From contig CANQQD010000013.1 of assembly GCA_947625865.1 (NCBI GenBank), forward strand, positions 1 to 41,752: 41,752 bases of DNA, written 5' to 3'. Below the pieces are notes generated by a model. The model was not told the DNA's origin and made no database searches. It worked only from the letters and a program-made list of their open reading frames with translations. Of the stretch, positions 26,894 through 35,580 are shown piece after piece (positions within the stretch are counted from its first letter, which is position 1; each line of letters starts with the position of its first letter). This DNA is from an uncultured Clostridia bacterium. GTDB lineage: Bacteria > Bacillota > Clostridia > Christensenellales > Borkfalkiaceae. A program made the translations under genes and the position numbers.

Positions 26894-28513
26894 TCAATGC
26901 TTAAAGTGTCTGTCGCCGACAAAAACCATTGCAATTCCCGCGGCGTTGCAGGCGTTCACGGAAGCCTCGTCCTGAATGGAGCCGCCCGGCTGGATTATAG
27001 CGGTAATTCCCGCCTTTACGCACTCCTCTACACAGTCGGGGAAGGGAAAGAATGCGTCCGAAGCCATTACCGAGCCCTTCGCCTCTGCCCCCGCATGGGC
27101 TATCGCCTGTTGTGCCGCCCAAATACGGTTGGTCTGTCCCATGCCTATGCCAGTCGTCCTGCCGGCTTTTCCTATAACGATCGCATTGGATTTTGTATGC
27201 TTCACAACCTTCCAGTTGAATAAAAGCGCCTCGATTTCATCTGCGGTCGGAGCACGGTCTGTCACAACGCCCAACCCGTAACTCTTTCTCTTTTTGCCGG
27301 AGGCTGTAGTGATCTCCTCCACCGTTGCTTTGTTTTTGAAAAGATCCATGTCCTCGCCGCGTATAAGACTTTCGTCATACTGCTGCACAAGAAGTCCGCC
27401 GTACACCTTTTTCATATCGAATGCCGAAGCCTCGCGCCTTGCGGATATATCTTCGATTTTAAGTAGACGGATGTTTTTCTTCCCTTCGAGAATTTCAAGA
27501 GCTTCTGCCGTATAATCGGGCGCCATCACTATCTCAATGAAAATTTTATTGATTTCGGTTGCCGTTTCTGCGTCGACTGTGCCGTTTATTGCAAGTATCC
27601 CGCCGAATACGGAAACGGGATCGGAATTGTATGCGCGCATGTACGCCTCGTAGATTGTTTCGCCGGTGCCCACTCCGCAGGGATTGGCATGTTTGCAGGC
27701 AACGACCGCGGGCGTGGAACCGTATTCCTTTAAAAGCTCAAGCGCGCCGTTGGCGTCGTTGATATTATTGTATGAAAGCTCCTTACCCCAAAGCTGTTTT
27801 GCCGAGGACAGCGATCCCTTGCGGATAAATTCTTCGTTATAGAACACAGCCTGCTGCTGGGGGTTTTCTCCATAACGCATATCCTGAGCCTTTTCGTATG
27901 CAAAGGTAATTTGGTCGGGGAAGGTTATCCCAAGCTGCGCCGCGAGATAATTGGAAATCAAGCTGTCATATACGGCGGTATGCGCAAAAACCTTGTACTG
28001 GAGATATTTCTTCGTTTCAAGCGTGACCCCGCCGTTTTTAAGCTCCTCCAAAACCTTGCCGTAATCTTTTGGATCGACGATAACGGCAACATCCTGATAA
28101 TTCTTAGCCGCCGCTCTTATCATTGTGGGACCGCCGATATCGATATTTTCAATACAGGTGGCAAAATCCGCACCCTTGGCAAGCGTAGCCTTAAAAGGAT
28201 ATAAGTTTACACAGACGATATCTATGGTGTTGATATTGAGCTTTTCGAGCTGCGCCATATGCTCGGGGTTTGAGCGCATTGCAAGAAGCCCCGCATGCAC
28301 GTTGGGATGAAGAGTCTTTACTCTTCCGTCCAAACATTCGGGAAAACCCGTAATTTCGGAAATACCTATAACCTTGAGCCCGGCCTCTTTCAATACTTTT
28401 GCCGTGCCGCCCGTTGAAATGATTTCAAAGCCGTTTTCCACAAGCCCCTTGCAGAACTCGACTATCCCCGACTTGTCGGATACGCTCACAAGAGCACGTT
28501 TTTTCATTATCAT
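26894..28513 (-). CDS. purH: Bifunctional AICAR transformylase/IMP cyclohydrolase
   Basis: PurH carries out the last two steps to IMP. The 539 residues comprise an N-terminal MGS-like cyclohydrolase domain (about 1-200, [11 protein letters not shown] and STGGT) and the C-terminal transformylase with the catalytic Lys-His in [10 protein letters not shown] and the ending [20 protein letters not shown] lies eight bases before the first ATG; a second ATG is two codons inside. Confidence 0.97.
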   Translation of the reverse strand: MIMKKRALVSVSDKSGIVEFCKGLVENGFEIISTGGTAKVLKEAGLKVIGISEITGFPECLDGRVKTLHPNVHAGLLAMRSNPEHMAQLEKLNINTIDIVCVNLYPFKATLAKGADFATCIENIDIGGPTMIRAAAKNYQDVAVIVDPKDYGKVLEELKNGGVTLETKKYLQYKVFAHTAVYDSLISNYLAAQLGITFPDQITFAYEKAQDMRYGENPQQQAVFYNEEFIRKGSLSSAKQLWGKELSYNNINDANGALELLKEYGSTPAVVACKHANPCGVGTGETIYEAYMRAYNSDPVSVFGGILAINGTVDAETATEINKIFIEIVMAPDYTAEALEILEGKKNIRLLKIEDISARREASAFDMKKVYGGLLVQQYDESLIRGEDMDLFKNKATVEEITTASGKKRKSYGLGVVTDRAPTADEIEALLFNWKVVKHTKSNAIVIGKAGRTTGIGMGQTNRIWAAQQAIAHAGAEAKGSVMASDAFFPFPDCVEECVKAGITAIIQPGGSIQDEASVNACNAAGIAMVFVGDRHFKH

Positions 28514-28532
28514 ACTTATATCCTCCTCAAAT

Positions 28533-29147
28533 TTATCTTATTGTAACTCTTCTGCCAAGCTTTTCTATCTTGCCCTCGCAGAGCTTTTTTACGCAAAACG
28601 GAAGAAGCCTGTGCTCTTCCTCAAGTATGCGCGCTTGGAGTGTTTCGGGCGTGTCGCCCTCCTCCACATTAACTGCTACCTGCGCAATTATCGCGCCACC
28701 GTCAGGTATTTCGTTGACAAAATGTACAGTGCAGCCCGATATTTTTGCGCCGTATTCGATTACGGCACGGTGAACCTTAAGTCCGTAGTAGCCGGCTCCG
28801 CAAAACGCGGGAATAAGCGACGGATGAATATTTATTATCCTGTCGGCAAAGGTCTTTATAAAGCTTTCGGGAATTATTTTGAGCCAGCCGGCAAGAACAA
28901 TATAATCTATTTGTTTTTTTATTAAAAGCGAAGTCAGCTCGCCATAGAGCGTATCGAGATCGGGATAATCTCTTTTGGAAAAAACCGCAGTATCTATACC
29001 GTGATTTTGGGCTCTTTCTATGGCGCCTATTCCTTCCTTTGAAGCAATAAGAACGGATATTTCGCAAAAATGCTCTCTTTCGTTGGCGTCTATGACCGAC
29101 TGAAAATCGGTGCCGCCTCCCGACGCAAAAACGGCTATGCGCTTCAT
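28533..29147 (-). CDS. purN: Phosphoribosylglycinamide formyltransferase
   Basis: PurN formylates GAR with 10-formyl-tetrahydrofolate. The 204 residues have the catalytic N106 and H108 in [11 protein letters not shown] and D149 in IPDGGAII. The phosphate loop reads [11 protein letters not shown], a variant of the usual GSGSNLQ. Its ATG overlaps the purM stop (ATGA). Confidence 0.96.
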   Translation of the reverse strand: MKRIAVFASGGGTDFQSVIDANEREHFCEISVLIASKEGIGAIERAQNHGIDTAVFSKRDYPDLDTLYGELTSLLIKKQIDYIVLAGWLKIIPESFIKTFADRIINIHPSLIPAFCGAGYYGLKVHRAVIEYGAKISGCTVHFVNEIPDGGAIIAQVAVNVEEGDTPETLQARILEEEHRLLPFCVKKLCEGKIEKLGRRVTIR

Positions 29148-30163
29148 TTTAAAATAACTCCGCTTCCCTTTACAGTCTTACCGAGAACAGCGCAGCTTTC
29201 GCCTGTGCTTTCAAGCTGGGCAATCGCAGCGTCGACGTCCTTTTTAGCAACGCATACAACCATTCCTATACCCATATTGAATGTGTTATAAGCCTGCTGT
29301 TTGGTGATTTTCGCCTTTTTGGCCATGAGTTTGAAAATTTGCGGAACTTCATAGGATTTCGTATCTATGCGGCAACCTATCCCCTCGGGGAATATGCGGG
29401 GAATATTTTCTATAAATCCGCCGCCCGTTATGTGGGCTATACCCTTTACCTTAACCTTATCTATGAGAGCAAGTATGCTCTTAACATATATTTTTGTGGG
29501 CGTCAGCAAAACGTCCAAAGGAGCCGCTCCAAGGTCGGCGTCGTACTTCTTTAAATCTTCCACGTCCTCGCCCCAAAGCTTTCTCACAAGAGAGTAGCCG
29601 TTGGAATGGATCCCGCTCGACCTTAAACCTATAAGCACGTCGCCCGATTTAATGTTGCTGCCGTTTATGATTTTCTTTTTATCCACTACGCCGACAGCAA
29701 AGCCCGCAACATCAAAGTCCCCGCCGGGATAAAACCCCGGCATTTCGGCTGTTTCTCCGCCTATAAGCGCGGCTCCGGATTGTCTGCAGCCCTCGGCGAC
29801 CCCCGAAACGACCTCGGCTACCTGAGCCGGGTCAAGTTTGCCCGAAGCGAAATAATCGAGGAAAAAAAGCGGCTTCGCGCCCTGGCAAACAATGTCGTTA
29901 ACGCACATTGCGACCGCGTCAATACCTATAGTATTATATTTTTCGGAAATTATGGCGTACTTCAATTTTGTGCCCACGCCGTCGGTTCCCGCAACAAGCA
30001 CGGGCTCCTTCATTCCCTTTGGCATTGCAAAAAAACCGCCGAACGATCCTATGTCGCCGAGCACGCCTTCGGTATAGGTGGATTTGACATGCTCTTTCAT
30101 GAGACGTACCGCCTCGTAACCTCTCTCTACGTCTACGCCGCTGTCTTTATAGGAAATTGCCAT
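29144..30163 (-). CDS. purM: Phosphoribosylformylglycinamidine cyclo-ligase
   Basis: PurM (AIR synthetase) closes the imidazole ring of FGAM with ATP. I start it at MAISYKDSGVD (339 residues), because GGAGG lies six bases before this ATG; an upstream frame from 30184 overlaps purF and adds seven non-family residues. Motifs include LVAGTDGVGTKL, GGETAEMPGFY and AHITGGGFIENIPR. It lies 17 bases after purF. Confidence 0.97.
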   Translation of the reverse strand: MAISYKDSGVDVERGYEAVRLMKEHVKSTYTEGVLGDIGSFGGFFAMPKGMKEPVLVAGTDGVGTKLKYAIISEKYNTIGIDAVAMCVNDIVCQGAKPLFFLDYFASGKLDPAQVAEVVSGVAEGCRQSGAALIGGETAEMPGFYPGGDFDVAGFAVGVVDKKKIINGSNIKSGDVLIGLRSSGIHSNGYSLVRKLWGEDVEDLKKYDADLGAAPLDVLLTPTKIYVKSILALIDKVKVKGIAHITGGGFIENIPRIFPEGIGCRIDTKSYEVPQIFKLMAKKAKITKQQAYNTFNMGIGMVVCVAKKDVDAAIAQLESTGESCAVLGKTVKGSGVILK

Positions 30164-30180
30164 TGTCGACCTCCGTATTG

Positions 30181-31593
30181 TCATTCGAGTTTTAATTTAT
30201 CTGTTTCATAATCTTCAGGGGGATACGGATATTCTCCGTTGAAGCAACCGAGGCAAAAGCCGGTGTTTGCCCCCTTGCATGTGCTCACAAGCTGATCTAC
30301 CGAAAGATATCTTACGCTGTCCGCGCCAAGGCTCTCGCATATCTGCTCCTCGTTTTTATAAGCGCCTATCAACTGGGAATATGTTTGTATATCTATGCCG
30401 AGGTGGCATGGATGCTTTATTATGGGGGAGCATATTCTTATATGCACCTCCCTCGCGCCCGCGTTTCTAAGCATTTTTATGATCCTGCGCATTGTGGTGC
30501 CGCGTACAATCGAGTCGTCGATAATTATTACGCGCTTGTCGCGGATGTTGGCGCGTAACGCATTCATCTTTACGTTTAAGCTGTTCTCCCTCTGCCGCTG
30601 GTCGGGCTGGATGAATGTTCTGCCAACGTATCTGTTTTTGGCGAGAGCCTCAACGAACGGTATCCCGCTCTCCTCGGCATAGCCGCGCGCGGCAACATTT
30701 GCAGAATCCGGAACGCCCGACACAAGATCTGCCTCCACAGGATAATATTTTGCAAGCAGCTTGCCGGCTTCCTTGCGCGCTTCATACACGCTATATCCCT
30801 CCAATACGGAATCGTGGCGGGCAAAATATACATATTCGAATATGCACATTCTTGACTGCCCGGGTATGTTGTCCATAAACTCCGAACGCATACCGCTGTC
30901 GTCGACGATCACTATCTCCCCCGGCTTTACGTCGCGCAGAAAGTTTGCGCTTACCGCGTCAAGCGCACAGGTTTCGCTTGCCACAACGACGTCGCTGTCC
31001 GTTGTGCCCAAGCATAACGGACGGATCCCGTAGGGGTCGCGTACGGCTATGAGCTTATCGCACGTCATTATCACCAGAGCGTACGAGCCCTTGATTTTGG
31101 CACACGCGCGCTTGATGCCCTGTACTATATCCCCGTCAGACAGACTGTTTATCATTATCGCTATGACTTCCGAGTCGATAGTGGTCTGGAAAACGGCGTT
31201 CTGCGCTATCATTTCATCGCGCAGCCGCTTTGTATTTATAAGGTTCCCGTTATGGGCTACAGCCATTTTGCCGCATTTACCCGTAAAAACCACGGGCTGG
31301 GCATTCAAAAGCTGGCTGGCGCCCGTTGTAGAATAACGCACATGCCCTATTGCCACATCGCCTTCGGGCAAGGCGTCGAACGCGCCGTGTGCAAACACAT
31401 CGGCGGCAAGCCCCATGCCCTTATAGTAAGTCATTTTATCGGCGAACGCAACAGCTATCCCCGCGCTCTCCTGCCCTCTGTGTTGCAGGGCAAACAGCCC
31501 GTAATACACGGTTTGCGCCACGTTGCGGTTTTCCTGTGAAAACACTCCGAAAACGCCACATTCCTCATGGATTTCGTTTTGAATATCGTCCAT
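30181..31593 (-). CDS. purF: Amidophosphoribosyltransferase (active-type PurF)
   Basis: PurF makes phosphoribosylamine from PRPP and glutamine, the committed step. The 470 residues begin with an 11-residue propeptide before the nucleophile C12 in EECGVFGVF. The PRTase domain has the PRPP loop VIIIDDSIVRGTT near residue 355. Cysteines in RMCIFEY, RICSPII and C447/C450 (FCLGCF) fit the oxygen-labile [4Fe-4S] type. It is directly downstream of a paralogue whose nucleophile is replaced. Confidence 0.97.
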   Translation of the reverse strand: MDDIQNEIHEECGVFGVFSQENRNVAQTVYYGLFALQHRGQESAGIAVAFADKMTYYKGMGLAADVFAHGAFDALPEGDVAIGHVRYSTTGASQLLNAQPVVFTGKCGKMAVAHNGNLINTKRLRDEMIAQNAVFQTTIDSEVIAIMINSLSDGDIVQGIKRACAKIKGSYALVIMTCDKLIAVRDPYGIRPLCLGTTDSDVVVASETCALDAVSANFLRDVKPGEIVIVDDSGMRSEFMDNIPGQSRMCIFEYVYFARHDSVLEGYSVYEARKEAGKLLAKYYPVEADLVSGVPDSANVAARGYAEESGIPFVEALAKNRYVGRTFIQPDQRQRENSLNVKMNALRANIRDKRVIIIDDSIVRGTTMRRIIKMLRNAGAREVHIRICSPIIKHPCHLGIDIQTYSQLIGAYKNEEQICESLGADSVRYLSVDQLVSTCKGANTGFCLGCFNGEYPYPPEDYETDKLKLE

Positions 31594-31610
31594 TTTTAAC
31601 CCCGCAACGG

Positions 31611-33032
31611 CTATTCCTTACCGGTCCAACAATATGTGCACAGTTTGCAGGGCTCCAAGCCTATCGCCTCTGTCAGCCCGTCAATAGACTGGAACTCCAA
31701 GGATTCGAACTGGAATTTATCGCATATAGCCTTGCGCATGGCTTTTCCCCTTTCGGTTTCGGAATCCGCATATTCGTCCATATGTTTTATTGCTTCCTCG
31801 CCCTCAAGTTCCATCATGGTGCGGCGTGTAATAAGATCCATGTCGCTCGACGACCTTGAAAAATTGAGGTATTTGCAGCCGTACATTATCGGCGGACAAG
31901 CCGAACGCATATGCACGGCTTTTGCGCCGTGCGAATAGAGAAAATCAACCGTTTCCTTGAGCTGAGTGCCGCGGACTATGGAGTCGTCCACAAGAAGAAG
32001 TCTCTTGCCTTCGATAAACTCATGGACGGGAATAAGCTTCATTTTGGCGACCTTATTGCGCTCCGACTGGTTTACCGGCATAAAACTTCGCGACCATGTT
32101 GGCGTATATTTTATATATGGACGCGCAAACGGCACCTTGCACGCGTTCGCGTAGCCGATTGCATGAGGGGTGCCCGAATCAGGGACGCCGCCCACATAGT
32201 CTATTTCATGCATATCGTGCACCTTCGAGTCGTTTCTCGCAAAAATTTCACCGTTTCTGCAACGCATGACCTCTACATTCACGCCCTCGTAGCTGGACGT
32301 GGGATAGCCGTAGTATGACCAAAGGAAGGCACATATCCTCATCTCCTTTCCCGGGGGAGAAAGTTGCGTTATGCCATCTGCGGAAAGCTCCACTATCTCC
32401 GCCGGTCCGAGTTCCCGAACGTCGGAATAACCGAGTTTTCTGTACGCAAAATTTTCAAACGAAGCACAATATCCGTCGTCGCTCCTGCCTATTTGTATGG
32501 GCAGTCTGCCCATTTTGTCGCGTGCGGCAATGATCGTGCCCTTGTCCGTCAAAAGCAGAATAGAAGCTGTACCGGCTATCTTGGACTGGGCATAACGGAT
32601 GCCTTCCACGTAGTCCCCTTTGCTATTGATAAGCGCCGCAACTATCTCGTTTGCATTTACCTTGCTGCCCGTCATTGCGTCGAAATAACCGCCGTTGGCG
32701 AGCACCTCGCCGATTATTTCCGCCTCATTATGGATAATTCCTATGGTGCAGACGGCATAGGTGCCGAATTTTGACACCATTATCAACGGTTGCGGGTCCG
32801 TGTCGCTTATGCAGCCTATAGCCGCGTTTCCCTTCATTTCAGAGACGACTTTTTCGAATTTCGTCCGGAATGGCGCGTTTTCGATATTGTGTATTTCGCG
32901 CTGTAGTCCTATTGCGGGAAAATATGCCGCCATGCCGCCCCGCTTGGTTCCGAGGTGGGAATGATAGTCGGTGCCTATAAAAACATCGAAAACGGCGTCG
33001 GTTTTTTTGACTGCCCCGAAAAATCCGCCCAT
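31611..33032 (-). CDS. PurF paralogue without the nucleophile cysteine
   Basis: This 473-residue protein aligns by eye with PurF: an Ntn-hydrolase glutaminase-like N-terminus, GTKRGGMAAYF, then a PRTase domain with LLLVDDSIVRGTQL. It begins MGGFFGA where active PurF has CGVFG, so the nucleophile cysteine is replaced by glycine and there is no propeptide. The PRPP loop is intact, and cysteines in RICAF, SACPP and C462/C465/C468 suggest a retained iron-sulfur cluster. Similar proteins occur in Clostridia and are usually annotated as purF. It may use ammonia, partner with PurF, or be regulatory. It overlaps the purC stop by one base (TAATG). Confidence 0.85.
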   Translation of the reverse strand: MGGFFGAVKKTDAVFDVFIGTDYHSHLGTKRGGMAAYFPAIGLQREIHNIENAPFRTKFEKVVSEMKGNAAIGCISDTDPQPLIMVSKFGTYAVCTIGIIHNEAEIIGEVLANGGYFDAMTGSKVNANEIVAALINSKGDYVEGIRYAQSKIAGTASILLLTDKGTIIAARDKMGRLPIQIGRSDDGYCASFENFAYRKLGYSDVRELGPAEIVELSADGITQLSPPGKEMRICAFLWSYYGYPTSSYEGVNVEVMRCRNGEIFARNDSKVHDMHEIDYVGGVPDSGTPHAIGYANACKVPFARPYIKYTPTWSRSFMPVNQSERNKVAKMKLIPVHEFIEGKRLLLVDDSIVRGTQLKETVDFLYSHGAKAVHMRSACPPIMYGCKYLNFSRSSSDMDLITRRTMMELEGEEAIKHMDEYADSETERGKAMRKAICDKFQFESLEFQSIDGLTEAIGLEPCKLCTYCWTGKE

Positions 33033-33757
33033 TACTCTTCTCCCGTCAGGCGCTTGAAGATTTCGCGGTATGCGTCCTCAACGCCGCCGAGATCGCGGCG
33101 GAATCTGTCCTTATCAAGACTTACATGCTTCGTCGTATCCCAACTTCCGGCTTCCCAAAAACGGCATGTATCGGGAGAAATTTCGTCGGCAAGCACTATC
33201 TGTCCGTGGAATCTTCCGAATTCGAGCTTGAAGTCTATGAGGTCGATATGCAGTTCCTTGAAGAACGCTTTCATTTCGTCGTTCACCGCAAAAGCCATCT
33301 TTTTTATGGTATCTATCTCCTCTGCGGTTGCCAGCCCCAAGGCGAGCGCGTGATAATCGTTGATCAGCGGATCGCCGAGTTCGTCGTTCTTGTATGAAAA
33401 CTCAATTGTGGGAGACCTAAAGGCAGTGCCTTCGGGCACGCCGTAACGCTTTGAAAAACTACCTGCGGCAACATTTCTTACGATCACCTCGAGAGGAACT
33501 ATCTGAACCTTTTTAACGAGCGTATTCCTGTCGTCTATCTGCTCTGCAAAATGAGTGGGGATACCCTTTTTTTCAAGCATAGCCATCATGAGATTGCTCA
33601 TTTTGTTGTTGATAACGCCCTTGCCCGCAATTGTCCCCTTTTTGAGTCCGTTAAATGCCGTCGCGTCGTCCTTGTAGGACACTATAACGTAGTCGGGGTC
33701 TTCGGTTGCGTACACCTTCTTTGCTTTGCCTTCGTAAAGCTGTTCCTTTTTCTGCAT
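33032..33757 (-). CDS. purC: SAICAR synthetase
   Basis: PurC joins CAIR and aspartate with ATP. The 241-residue protein opens with [17 protein letters not shown], has VEVIVRN-type sequence ([14 protein letters not shown]) and [15 protein letters not shown] precedes the ATG by seven bases. An 87-base gap separates it from purE, with a TATAAT element, a stem-loop and a perfect palindrome, so an internal promoter is possible. Confidence 0.97.
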   Translation of the reverse strand: MQKKEQLYEGKAKKVYATEDPDYVIVSYKDDATAFNGLKKGTIAGKGVINNKMSNLMMAMLEKKGIPTHFAEQIDDRNTLVKKVQIVPLEVIVRNVAAGSFSKRYGVPEGTAFRSPTIEFSYKNDELGDPLINDYHALALGLATAEEIDTIKKMAFAVNDEMKAFFKELHIDLIDFKLEFGRFHGQIVLADEISPDTCRFWEAGSWDTTKHVSLDKDRFRRDLGGVEDAYREIFKRLTGEE

Positions 33758-33787
33758 AAGTTTTCTCCTTTAAAAAATTAAATGTTG

Positions 33788-33799
33788 CCGAAATTTCGG
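33788..33799. repeat. 12-bp perfect palindrome upstream of purC
   Basis: CCGAAATTTCGG is a perfect 12-bp palindrome just downstream of a TATAAT element, where transcription of purC would begin. With its flank (AATACCGAAATTT on the minus strand) it agrees with the remembered Bacillus PurR box AWWWCCGAACWWT at 12 of 13 positions, but the two half-sites overlap instead of being spaced. Operator function is inference. Confidence 0.5.
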
Positions 33800-33800
33800 T

Positions 33801-33806
33801 ATTATA
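33801..33806 (-). promoter_or_regulatory. Candidate -10 element for purC
   Basis: A perfect TATAAT on the minus strand lies 44 bases upstream of the purC ATG. At 17-18 bases upstream the -35 is poor (GTATTC/TGTATT), so an internal promoter would need an activator or be weak. Confidence 0.35.
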
Positions 33807-33816
33807 AAAAGCTATA

Positions 33817-33838
33817 ACCCGCAGAATACACTGCGGGT
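33817..33838 (-). other. Stem-loop between purE and purC
   Basis: An 8-base stem ACCCGCAG / CTGCGGGT has a 6-base loop. In the purE transcript it is followed after five bases by a short U run (GCTTTTTA), so it may act as a weak terminator or stability hairpin that separates purE from the rest. Confidence 0.55.
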
Positions 33839-33844
33839 ATTAAA

Positions 33845-34342
33845 TTAAAGCTGTCCGAGCTCGGATTGTAGCGCCAGATCGTCGGAGTTTACTTTTTCTC
33901 TCATTTCTGATTTGTATTTAGCAAGCTTTACCGAGATATCGGGATATTTTATGCCCAAGATCTGCAGGGCAAGAAGTCCAGCGTTTTCTCCGCCGTTTAC
34001 GCCGACGGTAGCCACAGGTATGCCCGACGGCATCTGTACGATGGAAAGGAGACTGTCCAGCCCGCCCATCATATCCGTTTTTACCGGTAAGCCTATAACG
34101 GGCAACGTCGTGTTTGCCGCTATAACTCCGCCGAGGTGCGCCGCCTTGCCCGCCGCGCATATTATCACTTCAATCCCGCGGTCCTTTGCAGAGCGCGAAA
34201 ACTCGTGCGCCTCTTCGGGAGTACGGTGCGCCGAAATGACGCGCACCTCGAACTCTATGCCAAAGCTTTTGAGTATTCCGATAGCCGGCTTAACCACACC
34301 GAGATCGGATTTGCTGCCCATTATGATTGCAACCTGTGCCAT
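33845..34342 (-). CDS. purE: N5-CAIR mutase / AIR carboxylase PurE
   Basis: PurE forms CAIR. The 165 residues show VAIIMGSKSDLGVVKPA, RVISAHRTPEEAHEF and the nucleotide loop AGKAAHLGGVIAANTTLPVIG. No purK lies in the window, so whether it acts on N5-CAIR (class I, needing PurK) or directly on AIR (class II) cannot be told from context. GGAGG lies just before the ATG. Only 43 bases separate it from the divergent DUF1294-like gene, so its promoter probably lies inside or beyond that gene. Confidence 0.95.
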   Translation of the reverse strand: MAQVAIIMGSKSDLGVVKPAIGILKSFGIEFEVRVISAHRTPEEAHEFSRSAKDRGIEVIICAAGKAAHLGGVIAANTTLPVIGLPVKTDMMGGLDSLLSIVQMPSGIPVATVGVNGGENAGLLALQILGIKYPDISVKLAKYKSEMREKVNSDDLALQSELGQL

Positions 34343-34385
34343 ATGCCCTCCGTATTTTTAAGATGTATTTGAACATACTTTAGGT

Positions 34386-34685
34386 ATGATTTTGCTGTAT
34401 ATAATTTTTGCAGTCTATATCATGGCAATCAATTTCTACGCCGTTATGCTGATACGCACGCAACGGGACGAATACGGCGACGACCAGCCGCATATGACCG
34501 GAGACGGAAAACTTATATTGACCGCCATTCTCGGCGGCGCAATAGCCATTTACATCAGCATGTTTGTTATGAAATACAGGCTTAAAAACATGCTTTTAAT
34601 GGTCCTTCTCCCCGTAATAGGTGTTTTTAACGTTTATTTCTTTTATCTCGCCTTCCGTTCGGGCTTCACGTTTTTTGTCTTGTAA
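34386..34685 (+). CDS. DUF1294-like small membrane protein
   Basis: This 99-residue protein has three hydrophobic segments (about 1-22, 43-63 and 69-92). The centre and end ([22 protein letters not shown]...[13 protein letters not shown]) resemble DUF1294 membrane proteins of unknown function. The ATG has no useful Shine-Dalgarno; CATACT ends six bases before it, which hints at a leaderless transcript, though no good -35 is seen. It is divergent from purE, and a leftward promoter at 34711 would transcribe it in antisense. Confidence 0.75.
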   Translation: MILLYIIFAVYIMAINFYAVMLIRTQRDEYGDDQPHMTGDGKLILTAILGGAIAIYISMFVMKYRLKNMLLMVLLPVIGVFNVYFFYLAFRSGFTFFVL

Positions 34686-34700
34686 CACTATATTTTCAAG
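34685..34700. promoter_or_regulatory. NrdR-like box 1 of the 34711 promoter
   Basis: ACACTATATTTTCAAG matches the first nine positions of the remembered NrdR box exactly and 11 of 16 overall. It begins 32 bp from box 2 and its first base is the last base of the DUF1294-like stop codon. Confidence 0.5.
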
Positions 34701-34710
34701 CTACGTACAA

Positions 34711-34716
34711 ATTATA
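34711..34716 (-). promoter_or_regulatory. Leftward extended -10 between NrdR-like boxes
   Basis: On the minus strand TGTGCTATAAT gives a perfect -10 with the extended TG, identical over 12 bases (plus strand ATTATAGCACAA) to the nrdR promoter. The -35 at 17 bases (TTTATT, 34734-34739) is weak. Transcription would start near 34704 and run antisense through the DUF1294-like gene into purE. Confidence 0.55.
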
Positions 34717-34732
34717 GCACAAGATATAGTAA
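34717..34732. promoter_or_regulatory. NrdR-like box 2 of the 34711 promoter
   Basis: GCACAAGATATAGTAA matches 12 of 16 positions, including all six most conserved ones, and directly abuts the -10, as box 2 does at nrdR. Confidence 0.55.
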
Positions 34733-34832
34733 AAATAAAATGTTTACAGCGGTATTTGCAAAATATATTTTACAAAAATTTCTTAAACAGCCCCGAAAAC
34801 GCCTTGACAAAATAAAAAATCACATTTTTTGA

Positions 34833-34869
34833 AAAAATTTACGCCGTCCGCAGGCTGCGCGGACGGCGT
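34833..34869 (-). terminator. Terminator of mscL
   Basis: A perfect 11-base GC-rich stem ACGCCGTCCGC / GCGGACGGCGT (34841-34851, 34859-34869) with a 7-base loop is followed in the minus transcript by TAAATTTTTTC. It lies 14 bases after the mscL stop. Confidence 0.85.
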
Positions 34870-34883
34870 TTAAGGTATTTGAA

Positions 34884-35501
34884 TTATTCGGACTTTCCGC
34901 TTTGCGCTTTAAGCAGGTCGCGGATATCGGAAAGCAATTTCTGCTCGCTCTCGGGAGCGTTTGCCGCTGCTTCCTCGGCAGCCTTCTTAGCCGCTTCCTC
35001 GTCTGCTGCTTTTTTAGCTGCGGCTGCGGCAACGATCTCATCGTTGCTCTTGCCCTCTTTTCTTAAAGCCTTTACCTCTTCCTTTGTAAGAGGAGCATAT
35101 TTGCCCTTCTGCTTCGCTGCGCCCTCATGCAGACTGTTTATCAGCTTGATGATAAGGAACAGCACAAACGCGATCAACAGGAAGTTGATTATAGCAGTGA
35201 TAAATGCGCCCCAATCAATATAGATGGAATTTGCCAGATCTATCACCTTTTCGCCGTCTTGTAGCAGATACTCGCCCGCATCGGTCAACATGTAGGCAGG
35301 TCTGAGCATGGTGACTGCGCCCTGCATACCTTCGCCGTGTGTGATAACCGCCAAAAACCAGTTAATGAGCGGCATAAGGATTTGGTTCGTTAAAGCGGTA
35401 ACGATCGCGCTGAACGCGCCGCCGATTATAACGCCGACAGCCATGTCAACAACGTTACCGCGCATTATGAATTGCTTAAATTCGCCAAAAAATTTCTTCA
35501 T
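34884..35501 (-). CDS. mscL: Large-conductance mechanosensitive channel with C-terminal insertion
   Basis: MscL opens under membrane tension to release solutes. I start it at MKKFFGEFKQFIMRGNVVD, with AAGGAG upstream, giving 205 residues against a usual 130-150. TM1 is at about 15-45 and TM2 at about 100-125. The conserved C-terminal helix (LLSDIRDLLKAQ) is near 190-201. Between TM2 and that helix lies an insertion of about 55-60 residues that is very rich in Ala, Lys and Glu and probably a charged helix. It has its own promoter and terminator. Confidence 0.94.
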   Translation of the reverse strand: MKKFFGEFKQFIMRGNVVDMAVGVIIGGAFSAIVTALTNQILMPLINWFLAVITHGEGMQGAVTMLRPAYMLTDAGEYLLQDGEKVIDLANSIYIDWGAFITAIINFLLIAFVLFLIIKLINSLHEGAAKQKGKYAPLTKEEVKALRKEGKSNDEIVAAAAAKKAADEEAAKKAAEEAAANAPESEQKLLSDIRDLLKAQSGKSE

Positions 35502-35531
35502 CCCTTTCTCCTTAAAGTTTTTACATTGGAT

Positions 35532-35560
35532 ATTATAATTTTCAAAATAAACAAAGTCAA
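35532..35560 (-). promoter_or_regulatory. Promoter of mscL
   Basis: TTGACT (35555-35560) and TATAAT (35532-35537) on the minus strand are exactly 17 bases apart, in the gap between the ABC ATPase gene and mscL. The leader would be about 25 bases. Confidence 0.8.
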
Positions 35561-35580
35561 GCAAATATCGGCGGCGTAAT

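Noticed and set aside
31611-33032. Treating the purF paralogue as a pseudogene
   Set aside because: The frame is intact, full length, coupled to purC and keeps PRPP-binding and cluster residues, so it looks selected.
34343-34450. A conventional purE promoter within the start of the DUF1294-like gene
   Set aside because: The best candidate (TTGCCA with TTATAT or TATATA at 18-19 bases) is a poor match compared with the element at 34711; it is not excluded, but not supported enough to list.
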